Below are positions 1 to 8,325 of a stretch of 33,389 bases of DNA, one piece after another. The stretch spans positions 1 through 33,389 of the forward strand of contig VXOE01000156.1 of NCBI GenBank assembly GCA_009840225.1. The letters are read 5' to 3'. Source of the stretch: Caldilineaceae bacterium SB0662_bin_25 (GTDB lineage: Bacteria > Chloroflexota > Anaerolineae > Caldilineales > Caldilineaceae). The position numbers and the translations under genes are program-made. Numbering within the stretch: the stretch's first letter is position 1; every line of letters starts with the position of its first letter. The notes under the pieces were generated by a model. The model did no database searches. It saw only the letters and a program-made list of their open reading frames with translations, and was not told the origin of the DNA.

Positions 1-328
1 GAACTTCTATTCTACCAGCTTGGTTAGGCGCTCATTTACTCCGAATTCAGGTTACATTACGATAACTGAGCGTTGACACACGATTTTAGCCGGGAACCGC
101 CACTCGCACATTTTCTACCGGTCTGAGAAAGGAGGGTTACGAAGCTGGGCAGTGGTCCATGTACAGACCGTGGACGCGTCAACCGCTTGGACCGCCGAAT
201 GTACAGGATTAAGCCCTCGTGAAGGCGTAGAAAGAACGATTGCATGATCTGTTGATGTCGGACCCGGCGCGCCAGAGCGGGGTGGAGAGTATAGTTCAGC
301 GATATCCATTGGAAAGAGGAGAGGAGCC
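1..328. other. Upstream region of the first ABC operon
   Basis: No convincing gene is seen here. A perfect TTGACA lies at 73-78, but nothing resembling a -10 box sits 15-19 bases downstream, so I do not call a promoter. The last bases (GGAGAGGAG, around 318-326) form the ribosome binding site of the gene starting at 329. The octamer ATGTACAG occurs twice, near 159 and 200, without obvious meaning. The promoter of the first operon is probably here or upstream of the window but cannot be placed. Confidence 0.4.
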
Positions 329-1837
329 ATGATGTTGGTGAAACGATTTCGGGTCATTGGCATTTTGCTGGCGCTTGCGCTCTTGGCGTCGGCATGCGTC
401 GCCGCTCCGGCCGCAGAAACAGGCCAGGACATGACGGCTGACGAAGCGATGGATAGCGGTGATTCGGGGGCCCTGACAGGCAAGCTCACGTTGAACCCTG
501 GATCCTATTACCCTTCCGAAAGTATGGAGTGGAGTGAAACCAACCCCAATCCGCACAATATGATACTAACCTTGATCGACGAATATCAGGCGTTGCATCC
601 AGGTGTGGAGATCGAGTTGGTTCAGCCCCCTCCCGGCGATGTCAGCAGTCGGGAGTACATTGTCACAAACATGACTGCCGGCACGATTCCCCACGTAGTC
701 TACACGTTGACCCGGGACCAGGTCGAAGAGATTGGGAAGAACTGGTGGGTCAACTTAGATTCCTATCTGGAGAAGCCGAACCATTACGTTGAGGCGGGCC
801 AGCCTGGCAGCGAGAGGTGGTTGGATCTCTTCTACGAGGTGCCTTTCCAGGCGAACCGTATTTTGGGTTCACATTACACGCTTAACTACTCGATTGTGAC
901 TTCGATGATGTTCTACAACAAGGACATTTTTGAGGAAGTCGGGGTCGAGGTTCCGACGACGTTAGCGGAGTTGCTCGATGTCTTTCAGGCGTTGCAGGAT
1001 GCCGGCTACACTCCCTATGGAGGGATCGGTTCCTGGTTTATGTATGAGACGCTTGGGCAGTTAGGGGGCAGCATCATGGCGGAGTTGACCCCTCAGGTAA
1101 ATCCTGACGGTGGTCCGGCCAACTTTGAGGAGGTAGCCTGCGCTATCGACAGAGGCATATTTCGAGCCGAAACCCCTGAGTACCGGGAATGGATGCGCCT
1201 GATGAAGGAGGTCGCCAAATTCCGTACGCAGGATTGGACCGATAAGAACGCCAATGCCATCACCAAATGGTTGCAGGGCGACATCGTGGTGGTGGAGGAT
1301 GGGAGTTGGCGTGTGAAGCAGAACAAACTGAATCCAAACATTGAATTCGAGTGGGGGATGTTTTATGCGCCTAAGTGTACGCAGGAGAGTTCGCCGGTTT
1401 GCACCGGGACGCCTGCGCCTCCTATTGGTGGTGCGCCAGGCGGTTTTGCAATCACCAAGAGCGCCATTGAGGATGGGCTTGTCGATCTTGCGGCTGATTT
1501 TCTGATGTACCTGAGCGCTCCACAGAACGCGGAGCGACTGATCAACGATCTGGGCAACGTACTGCCATTGCAGAAAGGCGCGACGCCCGCGGACCCGGAC
1601 CTGATTTCGATTCTGGAAAATCTCCAGGACCATGAAGGCGAAGCAGCGATGTGGACCTATTACGACAAGACCAACCTGGAGTCGCGTTTGGAGATTTGGG
1701 ATCTCAAGAACGCGTATATTCTTGACCAGTTGACACTTGACGACGCAGTCGCACAGATTGATGAGATCAAGACGATGTACGCGTCCGATTTTATCAGCGA
1801 CAACGAAGTGGATTGCTCCGCGCTTGGTTTTGAGTAG
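329..1837 (+). CDS. ABC sugar transporter substrate-binding lipoprotein
   Basis: This is a 502-residue extracellular solute-binding protein of the family 1 (MalE/UgpB-like) type. It would capture a sugar or glycoside outside the membrane and deliver it to the two permeases encoded next. The N-terminus is basic, followed by a hydrophobic stretch ending in a lipobox (LLASAC, Cys23), so it is a predicted Sec-exported lipoprotein. A Ser/Gly/Asp/Glu-rich linker follows, then a typical two-lobe binding protein with the motif region MMFYNKDIFEEVG (about residues 192-204). GGAGAGGAG lies just upstream. ATG codons at 329 and 332 are adjacent, and either could be the start. The downstream gene begins 16 bases after the stop, so they are cotranscribed. 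The substrate cannot be read from the sequence. Confidence 0.92.
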   Translation: MMLVKRFRVIGILLALALLASACVAAPAAETGQDMTADEAMDSGDSGALTGKLTLNPGSYYPSESMEWSETNPNPHNMILTLIDEYQALHPGVEIELVQPPPGDVSSREYIVTNMTAGTIPHVVYTLTRDQVEEIGKNWWVNLDSYLEKPNHYVEAGQPGSERWLDLFYEVPFQANRILGSHYTLNYSIVTSMMFYNKDIFEEVGVEVPTTLAELLDVFQALQDAGYTPYGGIGSWFMYETLGQLGGSIMAELTPQVNPDGGPANFEEVACAIDRGIFRAETPEYREWMRLMKEVAKFRTQDWTDKNANAITKWLQGDIVVVEDGSWRVKQNKLNPNIEFEWGMFYAPKCTQESSPVCTGTPAPPIGGAPGGFAITKSAIEDGLVDLAADFLMYLSAPQNAERLINDLGNVLPLQKGATPADPDLISILENLQDHEGEAAMWTYYDKTNLESRLEIWDLKNAYILDQLTLDDAVAQIDEIKTMYASDFISDNEVDCSALGFE

Positions 1838-1853
1838 ATAGTCGTCAAACCGT

Positions 1854-2888
1854 ATGGGTCTATTGAAATCCTGGCTTGTTGGCCGGTTCGGAGGCGTCGC
1901 AGCCGGTCAGCAAGCAGGTCAAACCGAAGAGCGGCCGTCCGCGGCAGGGCAACCTCAAGCAGGAGTTCTAGCCGGTCAGAGGAGCGATAGGGCGAGGCAC
2001 GGCCTGAGATGGCGTGTTCGTCACGCATTGCCCTACTACGCTGTCTTGCTGCCCACGCTTCTCGGCCTCCTTGTCTTTGACTACTACCCCGCGTTTTTGG
2101 CCGTCTATCACTCCTTCTTCGAATGGGACATCGGGCTGCCTGCTACATGGGTTGGGATAGACAACTTTGTGCGCATGTTTACGCAAGACAGGACGTTTCT
2201 GCGATCGCTCAGAAACGTGGGCATTATCACGGTCTGGATTATGTTTCAGGCCACGGTGATCCCGCTGGTCGTGGCGGAACTGATATTTGCCGTCAAAAGC
2301 ATGCGCTGGAAGTACTGGTTTCGCATCGGCATGATTTTGCCGGCCATCATTCCGGGCATCGTTGTCTTTCTGCTCTGGCGCTTTATCTATGATGGCTCTG
2401 TCGGGCTGCTCAATGCTTTTCTTACTGCCATCGGGCTAGAGAGCTGGACGCGCGTCTGGCTGGGCGACCCGAGGATCGCGATTTGGGCGCTCACTTTTTC
2501 CGGGTTCCCGTGGGTGAACGGAGTAAACACTCTGATCACCCTGGCCGGGTTGCAGAACATAAACGGCGAGATACTGGAATCGTCGGAGTTGGACGGCGCC
2601 AGCAGGCTACAGAGAATCTGGCGGCTGGACATTCCACTAGTATTTGGACAGATTAAGCTCAATCTAGTGCGGGCGATCATCGCCAGCATCCAAATATTCG
2701 AGGTAGTCTTCGTGATGACAGAAGGTGGGCCGATAAAGTCAACGATGGTGCCTGGGCTTTGGCTATACTACAACGCCTTCAACTATCATCGCATGGGTTA
2801 TGCATCTGCAATCGGTGTGTTCATCTTTGTCACGATATTGCTTCTGACTCTAGCCAGTATGCGGATCTTCCGGGAGGAACGCGCCTGA
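1854..2888 (+). CDS. ABC sugar transporter permease, MalF/UgpA type
   Basis: This is a 344-residue inner-membrane permease of the binding-protein-dependent sugar transporter family. After a hydrophilic N-terminal extension of about 55 residues rich in Gln, Gly and Arg comes the first membrane segment (HALPYYAVLLPTLLGLLVFD), then five more. The cytoplasmic EAA loop that docks the ATPase is recognisable as ESSELDGASRLQRIWRLDIP near residue 243. It pairs with the permease at 2987. The start at 1854 has no good Shine-Dalgarno, and the N-terminal extension is longer than usual, so the true start could lie further in. However, no better-placed ATG precedes the first membrane helix. Confidence 0.9.
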   Translation: MGLLKSWLVGRFGGVAAGQQAGQTEERPSAAGQPQAGVLAGQRSDRARHGLRWRVRHALPYYAVLLPTLLGLLVFDYYPAFLAVYHSFFEWDIGLPATWVGIDNFVRMFTQDRTFLRSLRNVGIITVWIMFQATVIPLVVAELIFAVKSMRWKYWFRIGMILPAIIPGIVVFLLWRFIYDGSVGLLNAFLTAIGLESWTRVWLGDPRIAIWALTFSGFPWVNGVNTLITLAGLQNINGEILESSELDGASRLQRIWRLDIPLVFGQIKLNLVRAIIASIQIFEVVFVMTEGGPIKSTMVPGLWLYYNAFNYHRMGYASAIGVFIFVTILLLTLASMRIFREERA

Positions 2889-2910
2889 ACAATTTCCGGG
2901 ACTGACTACT

Positions 2911-2934
2911 CGTGATTTGATCCGCTAAATCACG
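2911..2934 (+). promoter_or_regulatory. Hairpin between two permease genes
   Basis: CGTGATTT (2911-2918) and AAATCACG (2927-2934) form a perfect 8-bp stem with an 8-base loop in the 98-base gap between the two permease genes. No T-run follows, so it is not a standard terminator. It could stabilise or process the transcript, or be a protein-binding palindrome. Confidence 0.45.
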
Positions 2935-2986
2935 GACGAGGTCTCCATAGTAAACGCCGCGATATCTGCAACCGGAAGGAGCTTTC

Positions 2987-3868
2987 GTGAGTACAGCTCA
3001 AGCAGCCGGATCAGCACTCGTTGAAGGAAGAAAATGGCCCCGTATCATAAGGTACTGGGTGCGTCACTGGCCGATCCCGGTCATTATAGTGCTGATCGTG
3101 TTGATGATGGTACCGATGCTTCTTGCGCTTTTCATCGCGGCCAAGTCGCGGGCGCAGTTTGACTTCAACCCGTGGGGACTCACTTTTCCCTTGTATTATC
3201 ACCAGACGTTTCCTGCGGCTTGGCGCGTCGTTTCGCAGTCAATCCTAAACAGTGTGATCGTAAGCACGGTTTCCTGTATTGGTGTGCTCTTTTTCGGCTC
3301 CTTGTCGGCATATGTATTTGCGCGCTTTGACTTTCTGGGCAAGGACACGGTGTTCGTCATTATCCTGTCCCTGCTGATGATTCCGGCAATTCTGACATTG
3401 GTACCGCGCTTTGTCGTGGTCCATAAGCTGGGGCTATTTCAGACGATGTGGGCGCTGTTGTTGCCCTACATCGCTGCGGGCCAGGTGATGGCTGTTTTCC
3501 TGATGCGCACGTTTTTCGTCTCGATACCATCAGAGTATTTCGAGTCGGCTCGAATCGACGGGGCCAGTGAATTCAGATGTTTCTGGAATATCGCGCTTCC
3601 TCTTTCCAAACACATTGCGGGTGTTGTCGCGATTCTGCAGGTGCTGGGCACGTGGAACGACATCTTCTGGCCATATCTGACCATCGGGACGAAAAAGGAG
3701 TTGTTTACGATTCCAGTAGCGCTGCTAATTTTCAATGACCAGCTTGGTCAGCAGATTGGGACACAGATGGCGGGCTACATAATTGCGTCGTTGCCGCTGG
3801 TGCTTCTGTTCGCATTCACCAGCCGCCTGTTCGTCGAAGGTTTGACCGCAGGCGGGCTCAAACTTTAG
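2987..3868 (+). CDS. ABC sugar transporter permease, MalG/UgpE type
   Basis: This 293-residue partner permease has six predicted membrane helices, the first at about residues 24-50. The EAA motif reads ESARIDGASEFRCFWNIALP near residue 186, and the family's C-terminal signature ends in GLTAGGLKL. It should form the heterodimeric channel with the preceding permease. The start is a GTG at 2987, preceded by GGAAGGAG about six bases upstream, which makes this start convincing. The usual third component, an MsmX/UgpC-type ATPase, is not encoded nearby. Confidence 0.92.
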   Translation: MSTAQAAGSALVEGRKWPRIIRYWVRHWPIPVIIVLIVLMMVPMLLALFIAAKSRAQFDFNPWGLTFPLYYHQTFPAAWRVVSQSILNSVIVSTVSCIGVLFFGSLSAYVFARFDFLGKDTVFVIILSLLMIPAILTLVPRFVVVHKLGLFQTMWALLLPYIAAGQVMAVFLMRTFFVSIPSEYFESARIDGASEFRCFWNIALPLSKHIAGVVAILQVLGTWNDIFWPYLTIGTKKELFTIPVALLIFNDQLGQQIGTQMAGYIIASLPLVLLFAFTSRLFVEGLTAGGLKL

Positions 3869-3902
3869 CGTTGCGCTCAACCTCACTACCAAGGACGATA
3901 TC

Positions 3903-4694
3903 ATGGAAACAGTACGCGATCGGATGTGGCTTTGGGCCCATGAGGCAGGCAGCCATGACACAGAGTGGGCTATCGGACGTACATCGCGCATTACGCCGGT
4001 GGAGGCTGCGTTCTATATGGACGTGCCCAATATGATCATGGTGCGCTACCACGACAAGCCGGAGATGCCCTTCGACCAGTACGCAATCCCTTTTCGGAGG
4101 TTGCAGAAGGTGTTCTGGTCGTTTGTGGGCGGCGCGGGGCGTTCTTCGGATGCGGAGCGCAGGCATGTGCTGGAGTTGGCGGCGCGAAATCCGAACTTCA
4201 TTGGCTTCTTCATGGACGACTTCTTCAGGCGGCCGCAGGACGGGGGCGACCTGGGGGTGCTTTCGGTCGAGGAACTGCAGTCGTTGCGCAGCCAGTTTGA
4301 GGTGGGCGGGCGCAAACTTGGGTTGGGGGTCACTCTTTATACGTACCAACTCGACATGCCTTTGGAACGCCATCTTGCACTTTGTGACTGGGTCTCACTT
4401 TGGACCTGGATAGAGCCTGACCTGAAGGACCTGGAAGAGAACATGACCCGGTGTGAGAAGATCGCGCCTGATAGCCGCAAACTGCTGGGCTTGTACATGT
4501 ACGACTATGGACAGCGCCTGCCGATGCCGGTGGAGTCGATGCAGATGCAGTGCGAGACGGCCTTGCGCTGGCTGCACGAAGGGCGCATTGAGGGGATGAT
4601 CTTTTTGGCGAGTTGTATCTGTGACCTGGAGCTGGAGACGGTAGAATGGACGCGGGAGTGGATTGCAAGGGTAGGTGATGAGGCGATTGGATGA
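3903..4694 (+). CDS. Unrecognised protein, probable glycosidase-like TIM barrel
   Basis: I do not recognise the family of this 263-residue protein. It has no signal peptide or membrane segment, so it should be cytoplasmic. Short hydrophobic strands end in acidic or aromatic residues: FIGFFMDDFF near residue 100, VTLYTYQLD near 142, WVSLWTWIEPDL near 160, LLGLYMYDYG near 196 and GMIFLASCICDLELE near 234. This pattern resembles the strand ends of a (beta/alpha)8 sugar-active barrel. It starts 34 bases after the permease and is the last gene before the terminator, so it probably acts on the substrate imported by this transporter. A catalytic role is inference only. Confidence 0.75.
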   Translation: METVRDRMWLWAHEAGSHDTEWAIGRTSRITPVEAAFYMDVPNMIMVRYHDKPEMPFDQYAIPFRRLQKVFWSFVGGAGRSSDAERRHVLELAARNPNFIGFFMDDFFRRPQDGGDLGVLSVEELQSLRSQFEVGGRKLGLGVTLYTYQLDMPLERHLALCDWVSLWTWIEPDLKDLEENMTRCEKIAPDSRKLLGLYMYDYGQRLPMPVESMQMQCETALRWLHEGRIEGMIFLASCICDLELETVEWTREWIARVGDEAIG

Positions 4695-4721
4695 CGGTGG
4701 TCAGCATGAACCAGATAGTGG

Positions 4722-4761
4722 AAAGTGGCCCGTTACGCAATGCGCAGCGGGCCACTTTTTT
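4722..4761 (+). terminator. Intrinsic terminator of the first ABC operon
   Basis: AAAGTGGCCCG (4722-4732) pairs perfectly with CGGGCCACTTT (4748-4758), giving an 11-bp stem with a 15-base loop. The right arm runs into six consecutive T (4756-4761). It lies 27 bases after the stop at 4694 and separates the first operon from the promoter at 4890. Confidence 0.92.
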
Positions 4762-4820
4762 GTGTCGTCACTCGGCGATATTGGAGGGGAGTAAGTTGGG
4801 GATGGGAGTGACGCGAGAGC

Positions 4821-4835
4821 GAACAGGCACTGTTC
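4821..4835. promoter_or_regulatory. Inverted repeat upstream of the second operon, possible operator
   Basis: GAACAG (4821-4826) and CTGTTC (4830-4835) form a perfect 6+6 inverted repeat around a 3-base centre. It sits about 55 bases upstream of the -35 box at 4890. The position would suit an activator or a looping repressor of the operon. No regulator gene is in the window, so the assignment is inference. Confidence 0.4.
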
Positions 4836-4889
4836 CTGGCCTTACTGTAATCGCAGCAATGTGTTGTATTCTGGAAACGTGAAAACTGT

Positions 4890-4918
4890 TTGACATGGGG
4901 GTAGCGTTTTCTTATACT
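4890..4918 (+). promoter_or_regulatory. Sigma70-type promoter of the second sugar operon
   Basis: A perfect TTGACA (4890-4895) is followed by a 17-base spacer and TATACT (4913-4918), one mismatch from the consensus -10. Transcription should begin near 4925, leaving a leader of roughly 110 bases before the ATG at 5036. The promoter rules out the longer in-frame start at 4895, which lies inside the -35 box. Confidence 0.85.
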
Positions 4919-5035
4919 AACGGCATCCGCAGTTGGCTGTTCGCGATAACCTCTACAGTTGTCAACACAGAAGACGGCAACACACAATCCCTATCCGCCC
5001 TCGATCTTGCTGTTCACACACGAAGGAGAAAGGCA

Positions 5036-6424
5036 ATGACTGACACGTATCGAAACTTTGTTTCCAGGCGTGATTTTATGCGCCTATCCGCGTTTGCGAC
5101 GGCTGGCGCGGCCCTGGCCGCGTGCGCCGCACCGGCGGCGCCGGCAGATCAGGGTGGCTCGGAGGCAGCGGAGCCGGCCATGGAGGACACGGTTGTTTCG
5201 CTTTGGAGTTGGGGCACGGCGATGGCGCGCTATCGCGATCCGGAAGGCAACGACATTTTTGCCGAAACGCTCAAGGCGGACACGGGTCTGGACCTGGAGC
5301 TTGGCATGGTCGACCACCCGGATATGGCGGCGAAACTTAAGGCGGCCTTGCCTGCTGGCACCGGCCCGGACCTGCTGAACACGGACTTTGACATCATGGG
5401 ACCGTTCTGGGGCTTCGTCGAGCCGCTCAACTCACGGGGTGAAGCCGAGTGGGGTGCGGGCTGGAAAGAAGACACGTTCTCGGGCGCGGCGTTGAGCGAA
5501 ATGGAGCTTGTTGCCGGCATCGTGGACATGTCAGGCGATGCGCTCTACCTGCCAGGCAATATGCAGCTGCTGGGCTGGGTCTACTATTGGATTCCTACGT
5601 TTGAGGAGCGCGGCATCGATGTATCCGGATTGAATACGTGGGGAGATTTCGAGGCTCTCTGCGAATCGTTCCTGAACGATGGGATTGCGCCGCTGGGCGG
5701 GTACTATCATCCGGCGAACCTTGTGGACTGGTTCAAGAGCCTGGTGGAGGTGACAGGCCCCGGGCAACTGGCGGAGGTCCAGGTAGGGAACGGCCAATTC
5801 ACCGATGCAGGCGTCGTTGAGGCGTTCGACCTGTTTGCGAAGGTGTACAACGATTACATGCAGGAAGGAGCGATCGGTGCGCAGGACGGCAACGCGGTAC
5901 GCGAACCGTTCTGGAACGGCACGGGTGAGAGGCCGATGATCAATATTTTCACCGGGACGCCCTACTTCGGCTTCCTCAATCATGAGTCGGAAGTCATTCG
6001 CGATGCCATGAACAACCACGTGGGGACATTCCTGCTGCCCGGCTCCAAGGGGCTGGCGGCGACCGATGCGGGGGTGGCGATGGTGTCGGCTTCGGAGCGC
6101 AAGGACAACGCGTGGGAGTATATGAAGTGGCGGACTCTTGGCCCCGGCGCGGAGCAGATCGCAAGTACGGGGCAGCCGATGGGCGCCAAGGCGATCGAGG
6201 TTCCACCGCAGAACACGGACTTTGACAAGAATCTGGGCGAACCGCTGCTGGAGGCGATGGTCACCGGTGACAACGTCTTCCGCCGTGTGCTGTGCACAGA
6301 CGTCTACCAGCAATTGGGGATCGTGCTTCCGGGCGTGACTGCGGACCTGATCACGGCTGAGGAGGCGGCGCAGGAGGTCCAGGACGCCTTTGATCAGTCA
6401 TGCGAGCAGTGGGTTAAGTCCTAA
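5036..6424 (+). CDS. ABC sugar transporter substrate-binding lipoprotein, Tat type
   Basis: This is a 462-residue family 1 solute-binding protein. The N-terminus carries a twin-arginine motif (SRRDFM, residues 10-15), a hydrophobic Ala-rich stretch and a lipobox ending in Cys30 (ALAAC). It is therefore predicted to be a Tat-exported lipoprotein, unlike the Sec-type lipoprotein of the first operon. The mature part has the layout of sugar-binding proteins, and the two following genes are its permeases. The ATG at 5036 is preceded by AAGGAGAAAGG. An in-frame start at 4895 would add 47 residues, but it lies within the promoter and would bury the signal peptide. The imported sugar is unknown; the downstream enzymes suggest a plant-type glycoside. 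Confidence 0.92.
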   Translation: MTDTYRNFVSRRDFMRLSAFATAGAALAACAAPAAPADQGGSEAAEPAMEDTVVSLWSWGTAMARYRDPEGNDIFAETLKADTGLDLELGMVDHPDMAAKLKAALPAGTGPDLLNTDFDIMGPFWGFVEPLNSRGEAEWGAGWKEDTFSGAALSEMELVAGIVDMSGDALYLPGNMQLLGWVYYWIPTFEERGIDVSGLNTWGDFEALCESFLNDGIAPLGGYYHPANLVDWFKSLVEVTGPGQLAEVQVGNGQFTDAGVVEAFDLFAKVYNDYMQEGAIGAQDGNAVREPFWNGTGERPMINIFTGTPYFGFLNHESEVIRDAMNNHVGTFLLPGSKGLAATDAGVAMVSASERKDNAWEYMKWRTLGPGAEQIASTGQPMGAKAIEVPPQNTDFDKNLGEPLLEAMVTGDNVFRRVLCTDVYQQLGIVLPGVTADLITAEEAAQEVQDAFDQSCEQWVKS

Positions 6425-6434
6425 TTTCCGCAAC

Positions 6435-6466
6435 ACCGCTGGCCACGAACTGACGTGGTCAGCGGT
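6435..6466 (+). promoter_or_regulatory. Long hairpin between binding-protein and permease genes
   Basis: Bases 6435-6447 pair with 6454-6466 in a 13-bp stem with one G-T wobble and a 6-base loop (AACTGA). It begins 10 bases after the binding-protein stop. No T-run follows, so partial termination or protection of the upstream mRNA is likelier than full termination. Such elements often keep the binding protein in excess over the permeases. A GTG at 6455 lies inside the right arm and is unlikely to be a start. Confidence 0.7.
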
Positions 6467-6499
6467 ATTTCCAAACACGAACGACTGACAACCGAGCAA

Positions 6500-7444
6500 A
6501 TGGCAACTGCGGCGGCGGGGGCAACGCAACACAGGGAAGATCGAACCGCGATGCAGCGTGTTTTGCGCGCGCTGCGCGCCAATGGCGGGTTTTTCTTTAT
6601 CCTGCCGGGCCTGGTCGTTTACCTGGGATTTATCGCCTGGCCGATCATCGCCACGTTTTACAATGGCTTCTTTATTTGGGATGGGATCAGCCCGGACAGG
6701 GAGTTCACCGGCCTGGACCATTATGTGCGTCTGCTGACAAAGGACCGCGCCTTTCGCCTCAGTATCCGCAATAACGTTTACTGGGCGATCATCACCGTCG
6801 TCGTCCTGTCGATCTGCGGCTTCCTCTTCGCCTGGCTGCTCAACCAACGCATTCGAATGCGGAACGCCTATCGCGCGGCGTTTTTTCTGCCCGTCACCGC
6901 ATCTTTGGTGGTAATCGGCTATACATGGGAGTTCATTTATCAGCCGGAAGTCGGGATGCTCAACCACTCGCTGCGCCGCTTTGGCCTCGAGGAACTGACA
7001 CGGGTCTGGCTGGCCGATCCGGACGTTACGATATTCGCCATCATTCTGGTGTCGTTATGGGCGTCGCTCGGCTTCTGGGTCGTGGTTTTTCTGGCGGCAT
7101 TGCAGGCAGTTCCCCAGGATCTATATGATTGTGCGGCTGTAGACGGGGCGACAGGTTTTCGGCAGATGTGGCACGTGGCGGTGCCGCTGACGATGGGGAC
7201 GACGCGTGCATTGTGGATATTGGGATTGATCCGCTCGATCAATGCGTTTGCACTGGTCTTCCTGCTGTCACGCGGAGGGCCGTACCACGCGTCGGAAGTG
7301 ATTGCGTATCAGATCTACGATCTGGCATTCCGGACCAATCACACCGGCTATGCGTCGGCGCTTTCGATCTTGCTACTGCTCATTTCGGCTATCGTGACCG
7401 TTATCCAGTTGCTCCTGATGCGGGGGCGCCGCGTCCAGTTGTAA
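6500..7444 (+). CDS. ABC sugar transporter permease, MalF/UgpA type
   Basis: This is the first permease of the second importer. From the start chosen here it is 314 residues. The first membrane helix begins at about residue 30 (FFFILPGLVVYLGFIAWPII), and six are expected. The EAA loop reads DCAAVDGATGFRQMWHVAVP near residue 211. The start is uncertain. A GTG at 6455 gives 329 residues but sits in the stem of the 6435-6466 hairpin. ATG at 6500 and ATG at 6551 are both possible, and none has a strong ribosome binding site. It partners with the permease at 7471. Confidence 0.88.
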   Translation: MATAAAGATQHREDRTAMQRVLRALRANGGFFFILPGLVVYLGFIAWPIIATFYNGFFIWDGISPDREFTGLDHYVRLLTKDRAFRLSIRNNVYWAIITVVVLSICGFLFAWLLNQRIRMRNAYRAAFFLPVTASLVVIGYTWEFIYQPEVGMLNHSLRRFGLEELTRVWLADPDVTIFAIILVSLWASLGFWVVVFLAALQAVPQDLYDCAAVDGATGFRQMWHVAVPLTMGTTRALWILGLIRSINAFALVFLLSRGGPYHASEVIAYQIYDLAFRTNHTGYASALSILLLLISAIVTVIQLLLMRGRRVQL

Positions 7445-7470
7445 ACGGGCGCAGGCTTGGAGGAAAAACG

Positions 7471-8316
7471 ATGGGATTCAGGCTGAAGCTCAGCAGGAAA
7501 TCAGTTCTAACGCACGCGGTGCTGATTTTTGTCTCGTTCATCATGATCTTTCCGTGGCTGATCGCGCTCTCCACAGGATTGAAGGCGCCGGGCGAGTCTG
7601 CTTTGAACAGAGGTCTGATACCGTGGGAGATCGCACTCGGCAACTTCCCTGAGGCATGGCGGATTGCCAACGTGCCTTTGCTGGCCTTTAACAGCTTCGT
7701 GGTGACGGCGGCGTCGGTGGTGATGATCCTCTTCCTGGCTTCGCTGGCTGCCTACGGCTTCGCACGGCTCAATTTCTTTCTCAAGGAGCCGTTCTATCTT
7801 CTCTTCCTGGCGGGCCTGATGCTGCAGGCCGCGGCGATCATGGTACCGCTGTATCAGGTCAATGTAGCGTTTGGGCTGCTGGACACCTACTATGCCCTGG
7901 TCGGTCCCTATATCGCGCTGGGTCTTCCCTTTGCCATCCTGATTTTACGAGGTTTCTTTGAAGGGCTGCCGGAGGAGATCGAAGACGCGGCTTTGATAGA
8001 CGGCGCGAGCCGATTCACGATTTACTGGCGCATCATGCTGCCCTTGACGCGACCGGCGCTGGCCACGGTCGCCATTTTTACCGGTCTGGGAACGTGGAAC
8101 GACTTCCTGCTTCCCATGTTGATGACCAGCAAACCCGGTTTGCGCACGATGCCGCTGGGGCTGATCTTGTTTGAGCTTGAAGGCAGCATCGGATTCGTCC
8201 TCCACGAGTACCGATTCGCGCTGATCATAATGATGACGCTTCCCATCGTCATCGTCTTCCTTCTCCTGCAGCGGCAGTTCATGAGCGGACTTACAGCCGG
8301 CGCGATCAAGGGATAA
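7471..8316 (+). CDS. ABC sugar transporter permease, MalG/UgpE type
   Basis: This is the second permease of the second importer, 281 residues with six predicted helices. The EAA motif is DAALIDGASRFTIYWRIMLP near residue 172, and the C-terminus (FMSGLTAGAIKG) matches the family. The ATG at 7471 is preceded by TTGGAGGAAAAACG, an excellent ribosome binding site. The reading frame stays open another 114 codons upstream, but that part overlaps the previous gene and reads as non-protein. It starts 26 bases after the previous stop, and only nine bases separate its stop from the next ATG, so the enzymes downstream belong to the same transcript. Confidence 0.93.
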   Translation: MGFRLKLSRKSVLTHAVLIFVSFIMIFPWLIALSTGLKAPGESALNRGLIPWEIALGNFPEAWRIANVPLLAFNSFVVTAASVVMILFLASLAAYGFARLNFFLKEPFYLLFLAGLMLQAAAIMVPLYQVNVAFGLLDTYYALVGPYIALGLPFAILILRGFFEGLPEEIEDAALIDGASRFTIYWRIMLPLTRPALATVAIFTGLGTWNDFLLPMLMTSKPGLRTMPLGLILFELEGSIGFVLHEYRFALIIMMTLPIVIVFLLLQRQFMSGLTAGAIKG

Positions 8317-8325
8317 GGCCGCTTG

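Noticed and set aside
73..78. Perfect TTGACA near the window start
   Set aside because: No -10-like hexamer occurs at 15-19 bases spacing, so it is not called a promoter.
4895..5035. Longer in-frame start adding 47 residues to the Tat binding protein
   Set aside because: It begins inside the -35 box of a strong promoter and would place the twin-arginine signal in the interior; ATG 5036 has a good ribosome binding site.
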